Positions 28,969 through 40,261 of a stretch of DNA of 64,000 bases are shown here, in pieces (the stretch's first letter is position 1; every line of letters starts with the position of its first letter). This DNA comes from Vishniacozyma victoriae (lineage: Eukaryota; Basidiomycota; Tremellomycetes; Tremellales; Bulleribasidiaceae): positions 1,240,001 to 1,304,000 of the forward strand of contig JADPYG010000088.1 of NCBI GenBank assembly GCA_017654735.1, in the 5' to 3' direction. The position numbers and the translations under genes were made by a program. Below the pieces are notes generated by a model, which searched no databases, had not been told where the DNA came from, and saw nothing but the letters and a program-made list of their open reading frames with translations.

Positions 28969-31590
28969 ATGTCGTGCGAGATCTCAAAGGTCACGGTTGA
29001 GAGGTATGCCTCGACGCTCGGTATACAGCATGCGACACCGCGGATCAGCTGGAGGTTCAAGGGCGACGCCCACGATTGGAAACAACTGTCATATGATATA
29101 AAGATCGAGAGGAACGGGAGGGAGGAGAAATATCATGTGGACACATCGCAATCCACATATGTGCCTTGGCCATCTAAAGGGCTTCAGTCCAGGTGAGATT
29201 TAGCGTCACTCCCGGCTGACGACAGGGAGAGAGTCAAGCTCTCTGTCCAGGTCACTTCTACCGACAACGTGACTACCGCGTGGAAGTCCATTGATATCGA
29301 AGCCAGCCTACTCAACGATAACGACTGGGTAGCTGATGTGACTTTGGGCGAAAAACAAGATCCAGATCAGCCAAAACGACCGTTCCTAGTCGAGAAAACC
29401 TTTGCTGCCCCGTCAGGTGTCGCTCGACTATACGCATCCGCCCTCGGTGTCTACGAAATCAGTATCAACGGCAAGCGAGTCGGCAACCACATCCTCGCAC
29501 CAGGGTGGCAGAGCTACAAGCACCGTCAGCACTATCAAGTCTACGAACTCGATCTGAAGGAGGGCGAAAACACTATCTCCGCTTGGGTCGGAGAGGGGTG
29601 GTGGGCTGGGAGATTAGGTTTCGGGGGAGGATGGCGAAACAACTATGGGGACGATATCGGCTTGATCGTCCAGATCGAGGTGAATGGGAAAACCGTACTT
29701 CAGACTGGAGGCGAGGGGTGGACTTGGAGGTATGGTAAATTGTCGGCCTCCGAGATCTATGACGGAGAGAACTACGATTTTACGGCTGAGGATCAATCAC
29801 CTCAGCCTGCCCGATCTGTGGCGAGACCGAAGACGAAATGGATCTCACCCGAAGCGCCTCCAGTCCGGAAGCAGGAAGTACTGCAGGCCGTCAAATTCAT
29901 CACAACGCCGAGTGGGAAGAAGGTTCTCGACTTTGGTCAGAACTTGGTCGGTTTCGCCAGGATTATCAAGCCACCTCCATTGGATGTTACTCTCACACTC
30001 AAACACGCCGAAGTGATGGAACACGAGGAGCTAGGAACGCGACCTCTTCGTGTCTGTAAAGCTACGGACGTGCTGAAGATTGGCAATGGATCCGATGCCG
30101 TCGGTCATGAGCCTAAATTTACATTCCACGGATTCCGATACATGCAAGTTGAAGGATGGGATAACGTGTCGGCCGATTGTTTCGAGGCGGTGGTCATCTA
30201 CTCTGATTTGGAAAGTACTGGAGATTTCGAATGCTCTCATACCGGCATGACACAATACCATCGAAACACCCTCTGGGGATTACGCGGGAACTTTGTGTCT
30301 GTTCCTACCGATTGTCCGCAGCGGGATGAACGACTCGGCTGGACCGGTGATCTCCAAGCTTTCTGCTCGACTGCGAGCTACCTCTACGATACCATGGGTC
30401 TCCTTGGAGAGTGGCTAGAGGATGTGGCAGTCGAACAGTTGACGAGCGACAACAAGGAGAAAGGTGTTCCACCCATCACTGTCCCCAATGTTCTCCCTTT
30501 CGGTATTATCAGAATGGCAATCTGGGGCGATGTCACTTCTCATGCTCCCAACGACTTATATGCAGCATTCGGTGATCGACGAGTTCTCGAGGATCAATGG
30601 GCGAGCATGACTGCTTGGGTGGATCATGGTGTCCTTCGAGCAGAATCTGGATTATGGTCAGACGATCAATGGCAATTTGGAGATTGGCTCGATCCAACTG
30701 CTCCCGACGATGCTCCGGGCGATACTCACAGTGATGGTACTCTTGTTGCCAATTGTTTTTTGCTCAAGACGATCGAAATACTCGCTTATATAGGTTCCGT
30801 TCTGGGCAAAGACGACACCAAACGATACCAGAGTGAATACACCAAGCTCCTTAAAGCGTTCAGAGACGAATACATTACTCCTAATGGACTCATCACTTCA
30901 GACACTCAGACGACGTTGGCTCTTGCTTTACATTTCAAGCTTGTACCGGAGAAGAATCGAAAACACATGGCCGACCGACTTGTTCTGTTGATTCGCAAGA
31001 AATTGTTCAAGATCAGTACCGGTTTTGCGGGTACACCCGTGATCCTCCTCGCTTTGGCCGAGACAGGTCACCTCAATATCGCCTACCGGATGTTCCAGGA
31101 AAAACAGTGCCCCTCGCTCCTATACCCAATATCGATGGGGGCGACAACGATCTGGGAACGATGGAATTCAATGTTGCCTGACGGATCCATCAATCCAGGC
31201 GAAATGACCAGCTTCAATCATTACGCTCTAGGTTCCGTTTCTAGGTTTTTGTACGAAAAAACAGGAGGTTTGTCTATCCTCGAACCTGGATGGAAGAAAG
31301 CTTTGATCGCTCCTCGACCAGGAGGCACAGTCACTCATGCTACCGTCAGCCATGTAAGCGCTTATGGTCTACATGAATGTAAATGGCGCATCGAGGATAA
31401 GAAATTGAAGGTAGACATTAAGGTTCCTCCTAATACTATTGCTCGCGTGCAGCTATCTGGTGTAGATGAGGAGGTTGGGAGTGGATCCAAGAGCTATACG
31501 GTGGACTGGGAAGCGGATCCGTCTTGGCCTCCAAAGATTTGGCATTTCCCCAATGGGCAACCGACCCCTCTTGACGAGATTGTAGAGTAA
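28969..31590 (+). CDS. alpha-L-rhamnosidase, GH78
   Basis: A glycosidase that removes terminal L-rhamnose from plant glycosides or polysaccharides. The start at 28969 opens MSCEISKVTVERYAST with no signal peptide, so the enzyme is probably intracellular. Exon 1 ends at 29192. One 33-nt intron is followed by a single 2.4-kb exon (29226-31590), giving about 863 residues, the normal length for this family. Beta-domain boxes are visible (VARLYASALGVYEISINGKRV, SAWVGEGWWAGRLGF). The catalytic-domain signature DCPQRDERLGWTGD (about 30310-30351) contains the general acid region, and TIWERWNSMLPDGSI is also typical of GH78. The single intron is unusual against neighbours with six to ten. It lies 118 bp after the purine permease. 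Confidence 0.95.
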
Positions 31591-31827
31591 AGAGTATGCA
31601 GGATACGAAATGCGACCGACCTCTTCTTACTGGCCAGATAATTAGCTAATACTATTAAAAGGGTGACTAGCGGCTTGATCCGACCGGAAAGACCTGAAAT
31701 TGCCAAGAGTGGTTAGCTATCTAGGATCTGACCTGGGACCTGAAATCGCATCATTCGACTTTATCGCCCTCTGTGCTCATGTGCTGGGGTTTTAGGAGGG
31801 ACTGATAAAAGGTAGCGCCAGAGGCTG

Positions 31828-33998
31828 ATGCATCTTTACGCTATCACTATCACAATGCTACTCAAGACTTCTATCCTTGCGATATTGGCTGCTTCAGCTG
31901 TGGAAGCGGCACCGGCTCTTCATCGGTTGACAAAACGTCATTCGGATTGTTGGGGGTCTAATCTGCAGGGATGCAGCTACTCCACAGAGGGATACAGTGG
32001 AGCTGCTGTATCTGTAAGTCTATCAGATAGAGATTGAGAGCTGACGATCAGGAAGTCGGAACATGCTCTTCTATCGGTGTCGATATCCTAGCTCAGGGCG
32101 GTAATGCCGCGGATGGTACGTCTTGAATGTAGTTGGTCGCTGATAAGCAGCTATGATAGCTTCGTCCCTATGTGTGGGGACTATCAGTGCTTATCATTCT
32201 GGAATTGGAGGTGTGAGTCAAGACTCTGGGCGTGGCTGATACGTAGGGAGGGTTCATGCTGGTCCGCTTCAACAATGAGGATGGCAGTCACGGATACGAA
32301 ATGATCGACTTCAGGGAGACTATGCCAGCTGCTGGTAATGAAACTGTACGTATTCAGAAGTAATATATACCACAGCTGACGTAGTAGATGTACTCGCAGT
32401 ACGGAATGAACCAGACCAAGTCGACCGTAGGCGGTCTGGCAGTGGGAGTACCGGGAGAAATGAGGGGTGGGTCCCAATGTTATCCCTCGGGTTCGACTGA
32501 TGTCAGGCTGGAAGGCTCTTCACGACCGTCATGGACTCCTTCCCTGGGCACAACTATTCGCACCAGCCATCGACCTCGCCCGGAACGGTTTCCCCGTCAA
32601 CCCCGACCTAGCGGATGCCCTAAAAGACCGACCATTCATCACCGAAGACCCCCTATTTGCTGAGGTCTACGCTCCGAACGGCACCATTCTAGGCCTCGGA
32701 GATAGATGCTATCGAAAGAAATTCGCCTATACTCTCGAGGCATTGGCCAATGAGGGTCCGGATGTGTTTTATGGAAATTCATCAATCGCTGCTAATATCG
32801 TCAAAGCTGTCCAGGAGAGTGGGGGGATCATGACGGAGGATGATCTAGCTGGGTATGAGACTATTATCCGAGAGCCATCTATGATCGAGTATAGGTAAGT
32901 CATCTGTCATTTGTCGTGCTGATGAAAAGGGACAAGAAGATCTATTCAATGGTTGCTCCAAGCTCGGGATCTGTCGTTCTTTCCGCTTTGAAGATATTTG
33001 GCGGGTTCGACGGAAGTGCCCAGGATGATGATCCTGCAATCAACCTCACGACCCATAGGTGTAAGTGTTCTACGATGTTTTCGAGCGCAAATGCTGATGG
33101 TAGTGATCGAAGCCACGAAATTCGCTTACGGGCAACGAGCAACCCTCGGAGATCCAGCATTCACCAGTAACGTCTCAAGTCTCGAACAAACATACATCAC
33201 CGAAGATGTCGCTTCGTTGGCAAGGGCAAAGATCTCGGACAATCAGACCCATCCTTCGGCTTATTACACTCCATCTGGATATATCCCTACCCAAGAATTC
33301 GGCACGAGCTACCTCACTACTGTCGATGGGAATGGTATGGCAGTCAGTTTGACAACTACCGTCAATCTGTACTGGGGTTCTCGAGTCAGTACGTACTGCC
33401 AGCAATCGTGCCTCGCTTTATATGTTCTGACATTCAGTGACCCATGACGGTATCATCTTGAACAACGAAATGGATGACTTTGGCTCACCAGGTCAAACCA
33501 ACGCATTCGGGTTCGCATCAAGTCCAACAAACTTCATCAGACCCGGCAAACGCCCATTATCTTCAATCTCCAGTTCCATAGTTGAAGATAGCGAAACAGG
33601 TAAATTCGTAATGGCAACAGGAAGCGCAGGTGGTAGTCAGATCATCACTGCAACAATTCAACAGCTACACCATTTCATCGATCAAGGTCTGAATGCTACT
33701 GAATCTACAAGGCAGTATGTCACTCCCACGAGAATGGTCTGAGCTGATAAATAGTCCTCGATGGCATGATCAGCTTGGAGGCAAGACTAATGTTGAATTG
33801 ATTATGCCTAATCCTTATGGTCTTGATATACCCGGATACGATAACAGTACCGTCGCTTTCTTGAGGGAGTTAGGGCATAACATCACATATGTCAACCCAG
33901 GTGGCTCGACTTCTTCGGCCATCGGGACATTGCTCGATGGAAGGTTCTTGGCAGGTGCCGAGACCAGAAGGCCAGCAGCTTACGGTGCGGCGTTCTGA
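31828..33998 (+). CDS. secreted gamma-glutamyltransferase
   Basis: An N-terminal-nucleophile hydrolase that cleaves glutathione and gamma-glutamyl compounds. An upstream ATG at 31828 and a better one at 31855 (MLLKTSILAILAASAVEAAP) give a signal peptide, so the enzyme is secreted or vacuolar. The proenzyme autocleaves before the nucleophile threonine in GTSYLTTVDGNGMAVSL (Thr codon 33304-33306). Downstream TTTVNLYWGSRV and FGSPGQTNAFGF are family motifs. GGNAADASIA near the N-terminus and LAVGVPGEMRG are also conserved. In the nucleophile box the usual His (TxH) is replaced by Tyr. It has about eight exons. The stop is at 33996-33998. Sequence predicts an active enzyme, but the Tyr change is worth noting. 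Confidence 0.92.
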
Positions 33999-34246
33999 TG
34001 CGCTCCAGAAGCATGGGAATAGGGTCGGAAAGCAGGATATAGTATAAAATAAAGATAGAACAAGAATAGCTCAGATCCAAAGATGCATGTCAGATTGGCA
34101 TGCATAGACAGATAGGCAACCAGATACACATGGACTACGTTACCACGACCAGGCAAGGAGAACAAGGACGAATGAAGTGAACGAGCGACTACCGATAAAT
34201 CCTACACAACCCAACAGAGTCCGGAAGAGACGTCCGCCTCACAAGT

Positions 34247-36583
34247 CTAGGCATTAGGGGCCTTCACCTTCATCTTGCGCCAACCAGGTGGTGGCGCCTT
34301 CTTGGGAGCGACCGATCCATGTTCCCATTCCCACATAAAGGCATAGGTCGTTATAGATTTGACTGATCTTCGAAATGTATCCCACATCGGCCGTAGATCC
34401 GCAGCATTGAAGAGCTTTGACCTTTCTGGGTCGGAATACTGCTCAGATTCCGGAATGACGGCGTTGTAGTACTCGGCGGACGGCGATAGGAGAGATCGAA
34501 AGAATGCGCCATAAATGTACCTGAATATAAACTTCCATAAATCGACCGGTCCGGTCGAAGGCAGTGCACCACAGATCGTGAGTGAAACGAGGTTGAGCCG
34601 TTCGTTCTTCATGAACGCAGACAAGCCCTTCGGTCCTTTTCCTGCCATTGGCATTGGTTCATTTTCGTGTCGCAATGAAAGCGAAACATTCTCGAACTTG
34701 CCCAAGAGTCGCCATAAGGAGGGTCCGGCCTTGACGAAATCCTGAGTCGACGCTGTGCCTTTGTCTCTGAAATCGGTGTCGATCACCAAGTTGCAGATGG
34801 TCAAGTGACTTGCCTGTAGCAGTTCCAGCATCATTCGGAGTTCGCTGATGGTGATCCGCCAAACACGCAAGCGGACGTGACCCCAAGTGAATCCCCGAGG
34901 ACACCGACGCTTTTCGACGCATCGTTTAACCTGCTCGTATGCAAAAGAGAATAAAGTGGGTTTGAGCATCGTTATGGCCGATATGTGATCACCCAGGGGA
35001 CTGGAGTCGTTGATTCTGCCGTCTGGAATGGTCGAGTACAAATGAGGGATATCTGCAAGAAACTCGTAGCGGTTGATAATCTGATAATCGGGGGTGATGT
35101 CGATTGGAGGCGGTGGATGAGGCCAGGATCGTAAGACACTGATATCCCGACTTTGGAAATGACAGATGATGATTGTTCTTCTCCCATACCGGCTGATACG
35201 TGGCTGTCTGTGTAGCGTCGTGTGGACCTCCACATTGCCTTCCGGTTTGCGCGCGAGAAACACGATCGTATGGAGATTGGGGCACACTTCGCTGAATTCG
35301 CTCCAGGTGAGAATCCCTTGGCCGGGTTGTATGGTCAGCTGTCTGACCGCCCAACAAGCCAGTTGGGGCCGCCACTAGCTCATCAGCACGCGTGCAGAAT
35401 GGTTTGAAAGTGTCATGAGGTAGACACTCACGTTGCCGGGCTCTATAGGCATAAGTTTTATTGTTTTCACAAAGTTGCGGAAGTCCATATGGCCCATAGC
35501 AAAAGGTATAGCTTGCATGTACATCCGCTCATTCACCCGACACATTGTCGCTGCGGTTGCAAGATCCATGTGGGACATGATTCGTTTTCGGATCTTACGA
35601 TGTCGCCAAACCTGTTGAGCCAGTGACATGAGCGGCTCGCCTGGGAGTGGGACCGAAGGGTGGGCCGGGGTCTCGATATTCGTCGACATTGATACATTGG
35701 TGACGCGACTCTGCTCGCGTTGTAGAGGAGGCGACTGATCGTCAGGGGTCGAGACTTCTGACGGGATCGGTTGGTCCGATGGCAGTAGGCCATTGTTGAT
35801 GGTCTGCCTGGGCCGGGGACAAGATGATACACCGGTGATGCCCAGTATTCCCGATGGAGTTGCATGTGCTGATGGCTGTGGGCTAGAGTTTCCACTCTGT
35901 TGGGGTGGGGTAGGAGGTCCAACGTCGAGATCCGATGGGTCCGGTAGCGTAGAGACGAGTGAGGCTATCGAAACGCAGTCGGCGAGCCTCATTGGGTTGG
36001 CTCCAGGAGACCGGTCCCATGATGTCGAGCTTTCCGATCGTCCATCTTGAATTTCTTCATCTGGTTCATAATATCCCAACATCTGTTCAGTGGGCCCAGG
36101 ACCTTCACGATGTGCAGCAACTCTTTCCCATCCTGGCGAACCGCTCATCGAGGAGACTTGACCCTCGTCACTCAGCGGACTCTCGTCGTTATCGGTAACA
36201 TTGTCGGTAAGGATATCACTTCCAGTATCGTATCCGGCTTCCTGCTCGGATTCCGGACGGGTGAATTGAGGTGGACGGAGTGGGGTGCGGATACAATGAG
36301 GATGGGGACTGTCGGGTCGGTAGTGCCTTCGCCAAGGCCCAAGAGGTCGGGGTGGGACGTCGGCAGGGCTTGATCCCGTGGCACCGGCAGCAACGTTGGG
36401 TGAGAGGGGTGAAGCAGATGTCGGAATTAGTCGATATCTGGAGGGACCGGCTTGAGGTTGAGAGTCATTGTCGGCGTTCGGCATGTTGGGTGATGAGATG
36501 TTTCGGAGGGATATGTACTTTCGTGTGGAGGAGAGTTGAGGTGGCAGATAGGATATGTACGATTGCGTTTGGTGATGAGGCAA
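34247..36583 (-). CDS. F-box-like protein with long disordered N-terminus
   Basis: Two exons. The first start is at 36583 (MPHHQTQSYIS), with another in-frame Met at 36484 (MPNADNDSQPQ). About 300 residues are Pro/Ser/Asp-rich and probably disordered. An F-box-like helix bundle follows: WRHRKIRKRIMSHMDLATAATMCRVN. The intron after EPGN (donor GTGAGT near 35433) leads to exon 2, encoding LACWAVRQLTIQPGQGILTW and a long region of alternating strands and helices resembling degenerate leucine-rich repeats. Such proteins are common in basidiomycetes and usually act as SCF adaptors, but the F-box is divergent and no partner is known. Ends at TAG 34247-34249. Confidence 0.65.
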
Positions 36584-36724
36584 GCAGTGAGGCCAAGGGG
36601 GATGTACAGGTTGACAGTGTTACGAGGATGAGGGACAAAGAGTAGATAGATCGGGAGATGTGACAAGGATATGGCCCGCGCCGACAACCCAAGGTTGATT
36701 CAACCTCGTCCAGTGCGTGTCATA

Positions 36725-37788
36725 CTACCTGAGCCAATCGTCCCTCAACGACCAGAACCGATTTAGAGCCTCCACTTCGGTTGTCAACCAGCTCTGATCA
36801 ATACTCAACCCCAGAGCAGCGTTGGCACATGGAATCCCTTTTCGCCCGACCAACTTCTCAACGTGCAATGGCGGTAGAGGGATGCAGCGCCTCGTGCGGA
36901 AAGTCATTTCACACTTTTCATCGTGCTTGTCGTCGGTATCGATGGTGATCTTGCCCCGGAGCGGAGAGTATACGAGTTTGATGGCTGTGATTGACTTGCT
37001 TTTGCTTGTCATTCGCTTCGAACTCGGGGGAAATTGAGACACGGTGAAAGCGATGATGACATCGGGAGGTGAAGAGCAGGTAATGGTGATCAAAGCGGAT
37101 GGGTGATATATCTTCATCTGCCAATCAGCACAGCTTGTCGTTAATACTATCCACTCACTCGAGTTGTTTTCCGCTTGACCTGCTCGACGAGATCCCGTAC
37201 CATCTCCCACTGCTTGCGTTCTGTGCTGGACCAGTTCCGGTATTCCTTCCGACATATCGTCCTCTGTTCACCCTTCATCCCTATCTGCAATATGTCGCCA
37301 CCTCTGAGTACTGAGATACGCTGCTTGCCAATGCGGACTTTGACTTCGAGAGGGCTGGAAGGGTGGGGAATCGATAGAGAGCCACCTTGACCCAATGGGG
37401 TACTGCTGAGCGTAGGTGCGAGGGGGTGCGACAGTATCGATGCTGGTACATTGCCTCTGTCGGTATCCTTACACTGAGTATGTCCCTGAAACGCTGAAGA
37501 GGTCTGTGGAGGAGTCGGAGGACCAGTAGTTGGTTTGGCAGACACCATAACTTCCGGAGTTGTTCGCATGACCGCAGGGTATCCTGCTTGATGTCCTACT
37601 TTCAGTCCCTTCTCCGGCACAGCACTTGTCTGGACAGGCTGTACCCTCTTGGTGATCTCTTTCCTGCGTTCCCTCCATCCCTGCTCTGCTGCTCGTAGTT
37701 TAGATGGTGTTTGCTCGAATGCTATGCGTATCTGCTTGACGGTGGGTGATTCGGTATGTGTGATATCTTGATTTGTCATCTGTATCAT
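36725..37788 (-). CDS. hypothetical protein, two exons
   Basis: Exon 1 starts at 37788 (or at an internal Met at 37776) with a helical, basic N-terminus containing IRIAFEQTPSKLRAAEQGWR, then a Pro/Ser/Thr-rich linker (TTGPPTPPQTSSAF). The ordered C-terminal part has a strand-rich segment, KVRIGKQRISVLRGGDI, and ends in KRKTTR before a GTGAGT intron. Exon 2 continues MKIYHPSALITITCSSPPDV and ends LNRFWSLRDDWLR at 36725. The arrangement of short strands and a terminal helix suggests a small globular domain at the C-terminus. I do not recognise it. It is convergent with nothing; it lies head-to-tail behind the F-box-like gene on the same strand. Confidence 0.6.
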
Positions 37789-38104
37789 TTGTCAAGTATC
37801 TTCTTCTGCCCTTTAGTGGTGATGCAATACCCATGCATCATAGCCCGATGCTATAACAGGGTTGAATGATCTACATTGCAGCTGGACGTTGAAAGAAGTC
37901 GCGACTCTTACCCCTTAGTGCCACATCACGTGTTTTGTAACACCGTAATCCCGCCCATACTAGTACCAAGCGGCGATATCCGCCAAACTGCTCTGTGTGG
38001 TGGAGGGAACAGACTGTATCGAAATTAAGAGCAAGAGCCAGTCCCTTCCTTCTACTTATTCAACGTATTCCCGCTGCATAGCTTAAATTGGTTTACGATA
38101 CAAA
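37789..38104. promoter_or_regulatory. divergent promoter before ribosomal P2
   Basis: This region lies between the minus-strand hypothetical gene and the 5' UTR of RPP2. It contains no open gene. It should drive both, RPP2 strongly. Confidence 0.4.
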
Positions 38105-38248
38105 GTAAGTCATTCAGTAGTAGGGCAGCAGTGTTCGAGAGTAAAGGAGAGTAAGGAGTAAACGCAGAGAGAAAGAAAAGGATGAAGCGGGTCTTTGGTC
38201 ACTGCTGGACTACTTGAACCAGATTCAAGCAACTCAACTAACAATCAG
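38105..38248 (+). other. RPP2: probable 5'-UTR intron ending at the RPP2 ATG
   Basis: A strong GTAAGT donor at 38105 and a CAACTAACAATCAG branch/acceptor ending at 38248 define a 144-nt intron whose 3' end touches the start codon. Introns in ribosomal-protein leaders are common in fungi. Transcript data would be needed to prove it. Confidence 0.5.
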
Positions 38249-38609
38249 ATGAAACACATCGCTGCATACCTACTCCTCCAGACCGGTGGTAACGCCTCCC
38301 CCTCCGCTGCCGACATCAAGACTCTCCTCGAGACTGTCGGTATCGAGGCTGACCAGGCCCAGCTCGACAAGCTCATCTCTGAGCTAGACGGCAAGGACAT
38401 CAACCAGGTACGTTCATTGTTGGTCTGGTCTCGCAGATTTTCATCAGTCTCGCATGACCAGACCTGGTTTACGAGTCGTATGAGTAGTCACTGACCCACA
38501 GCTCATCTCTGAGGGATCCCAGAAGCTCGCTTCTGTCCCATCCGGAGGTGGAGGTGGTGGCTCTGCCCCCGCTGCCGCTGCCGGTGGTGCCGCTCCCGCT
38601 GAGGAGAAG

Positions 38610-38644
<35 letters not shown>

Positions 38645-38724
38645 CGACGACGACATGGTATGTCTCCACGATTTTGTGATAAGGCGCGAAACTGACGGAA
38701 CAGGGCTTCGGTCTATTCGACTAA
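38249..38724 (+). CDS. RPP2: 60S acidic ribosomal protein P2
   Basis: A stalk protein of the large ribosomal subunit that recruits translation GTPases. The protein of about 110 residues starts [20 protein letters not shown], the typical P2 helix. It continues through a Gly/Ala hinge and ends [19 protein letters not shown], the universal P-protein tail that contacts elongation factors. Introns interrupt after KDINQ (38408-38501) and after DDDM (near 38656-38703). The final exon is only the codons for GFGLFD and TAA at 38722-38724. Confidence 0.97.
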
Positions 38725-39104
38725 TCGCATCGCGGTGGAACGTAGATCTTATGGGTGATTCTTGGCCTGTAGAAATACGATGCATCATATGCCCCTCTAC
38801 TCTCTAGCGCTGGCGTCTCATGGCGCGGCATGATTTGGTTCGATTGTGTGACTTTAACTGATCAGTGGATGAAGCCCGTGCGAATTCTGGCTATGGCCTC
38901 GTCATTTGTCACACACGCATCATTTGCACGAGGCCATGTCCTAGAGTGGTCTGCACCTGCCTTTCTCCTTGAGCAGCATCAGATCAGAACAAAGTAGATG
39001 CTGCACCCAAAGAGATGAAATTGCTTCCGCCCGATATGTGCATCAACCTACTATCCGAAAAAGTTAGACATCTACCTGTATCCATCTACCCCCTCTATAG
39101 CATA

Positions 39105-40188
39105 ATGACAGCCCTACTCAAACCCCTATCCAACCTCTCCCTCCGCTCTACAACTCCAGCTCTCCCGATCCTAGTTCGTCACGCATCGACATCAACAACA
39201 CCCTCCTCTTCATCATCCCTATCAGCCTTACCACCTCTTACACCCCATAATTCAATTCCCCGCCGGCAAGATTACCCATCAACCCACCCCGGTCCGTTAC
39301 ATAAAAACATCAATCAGCCGCAATGGATGGCAACTCCTCCAGAGAGTCAGTTCCCAGATCGGATCGGGGAGAATGAAGAGGGTAGAAGGGAGGATGTGAG
39401 TCAGGCTATCACTGGAATGACGAGGGATGAATTGAGGGGTTTGAGGAAATACACGGTTGTCATGAATCGGGTTGTCAAGATGACCAAGAAGGGAAAGATG
39501 TACGTCCACCTCCCTTGTCTATCACGCGAGAAAGACTGATGAGATAGGCCAAGTTGGATGACGATGGTGGTAGTCGGATCACCAGAAAGGGGATTAGTAG
39601 GAATCGGTCGAGGGCGAGGTGTAACAACAGTCAGCGCAATGGATGCAGGGTATCATAAGGGTCAGTGCTATTCCTCATATCTCAAGGATGAGCTGACGAA
39701 CAGCGGTACAATCGATGGATTTCGTAAACAAATACGAAGGTAGGACATTATGGTCTTCCTCCGGATCAGACCTCGTATCGAAATTCGGAGCCACCACTAT
39801 CATCTTACGTGCTAGACCAGCTGGTACGCCTCATCTTTGTGTCTATCACATGCATCTACTAATCTTCAGGTTTCGGTCTAATGGTCCCTCCAATCATCCA
39901 CCGAGTCCTCACCTCAGCAGGCATCAAAGACTGTTCAGCAACAATTGAAGGATCGAGGAATCCAATGCAAGTCCTAAAAGCGACTATTCAATTACTTCAC
40001 TCTGGTGTAAGTTCTGTCTTTTTCAATGCGGAATGCAATAGGCTGACGTATAGACGAACCCACCTGGTTTCGGAAGTGGAACTGGAAGTAGGGGTCGAAG
40101 GGAAGACAAGGGACAGGGTTTGAGGACCAAGGATGATATCGAGAGGGAGAGGGGGAGGTATGGTATTGATATCGGTCGAAGGCTCTAG
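39105..40188 (+). CDS. mitochondrial ribosomal protein uS5m
   Basis: A component of the mitochondrial small subunit. The start at 39105 opens [20 protein letters not shown], an Arg/Ser-rich presequence ending near LVRHAS. An earlier in-frame ATG at 39015 would add 30 residues, and the shorter start gives the better targeting signal. The S5 double-stranded RNA-binding fold is seen in [15 protein letters not shown] and [19 protein letters not shown]. The C-terminal domain follows with [36 protein letters not shown] and [17 protein letters not shown]. At least six exons; ends GIDIGRRL at TAG 40186-40188. It converges on UBC6 with a 73-bp gap. Confidence 0.93.
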
Positions 40189-40261
40189 CTTGTGAACCCC
40201 ACTTGTCACGCATAATGCAATCATGATATGATACAACAATTCATGGATAGGATACAGGTAA

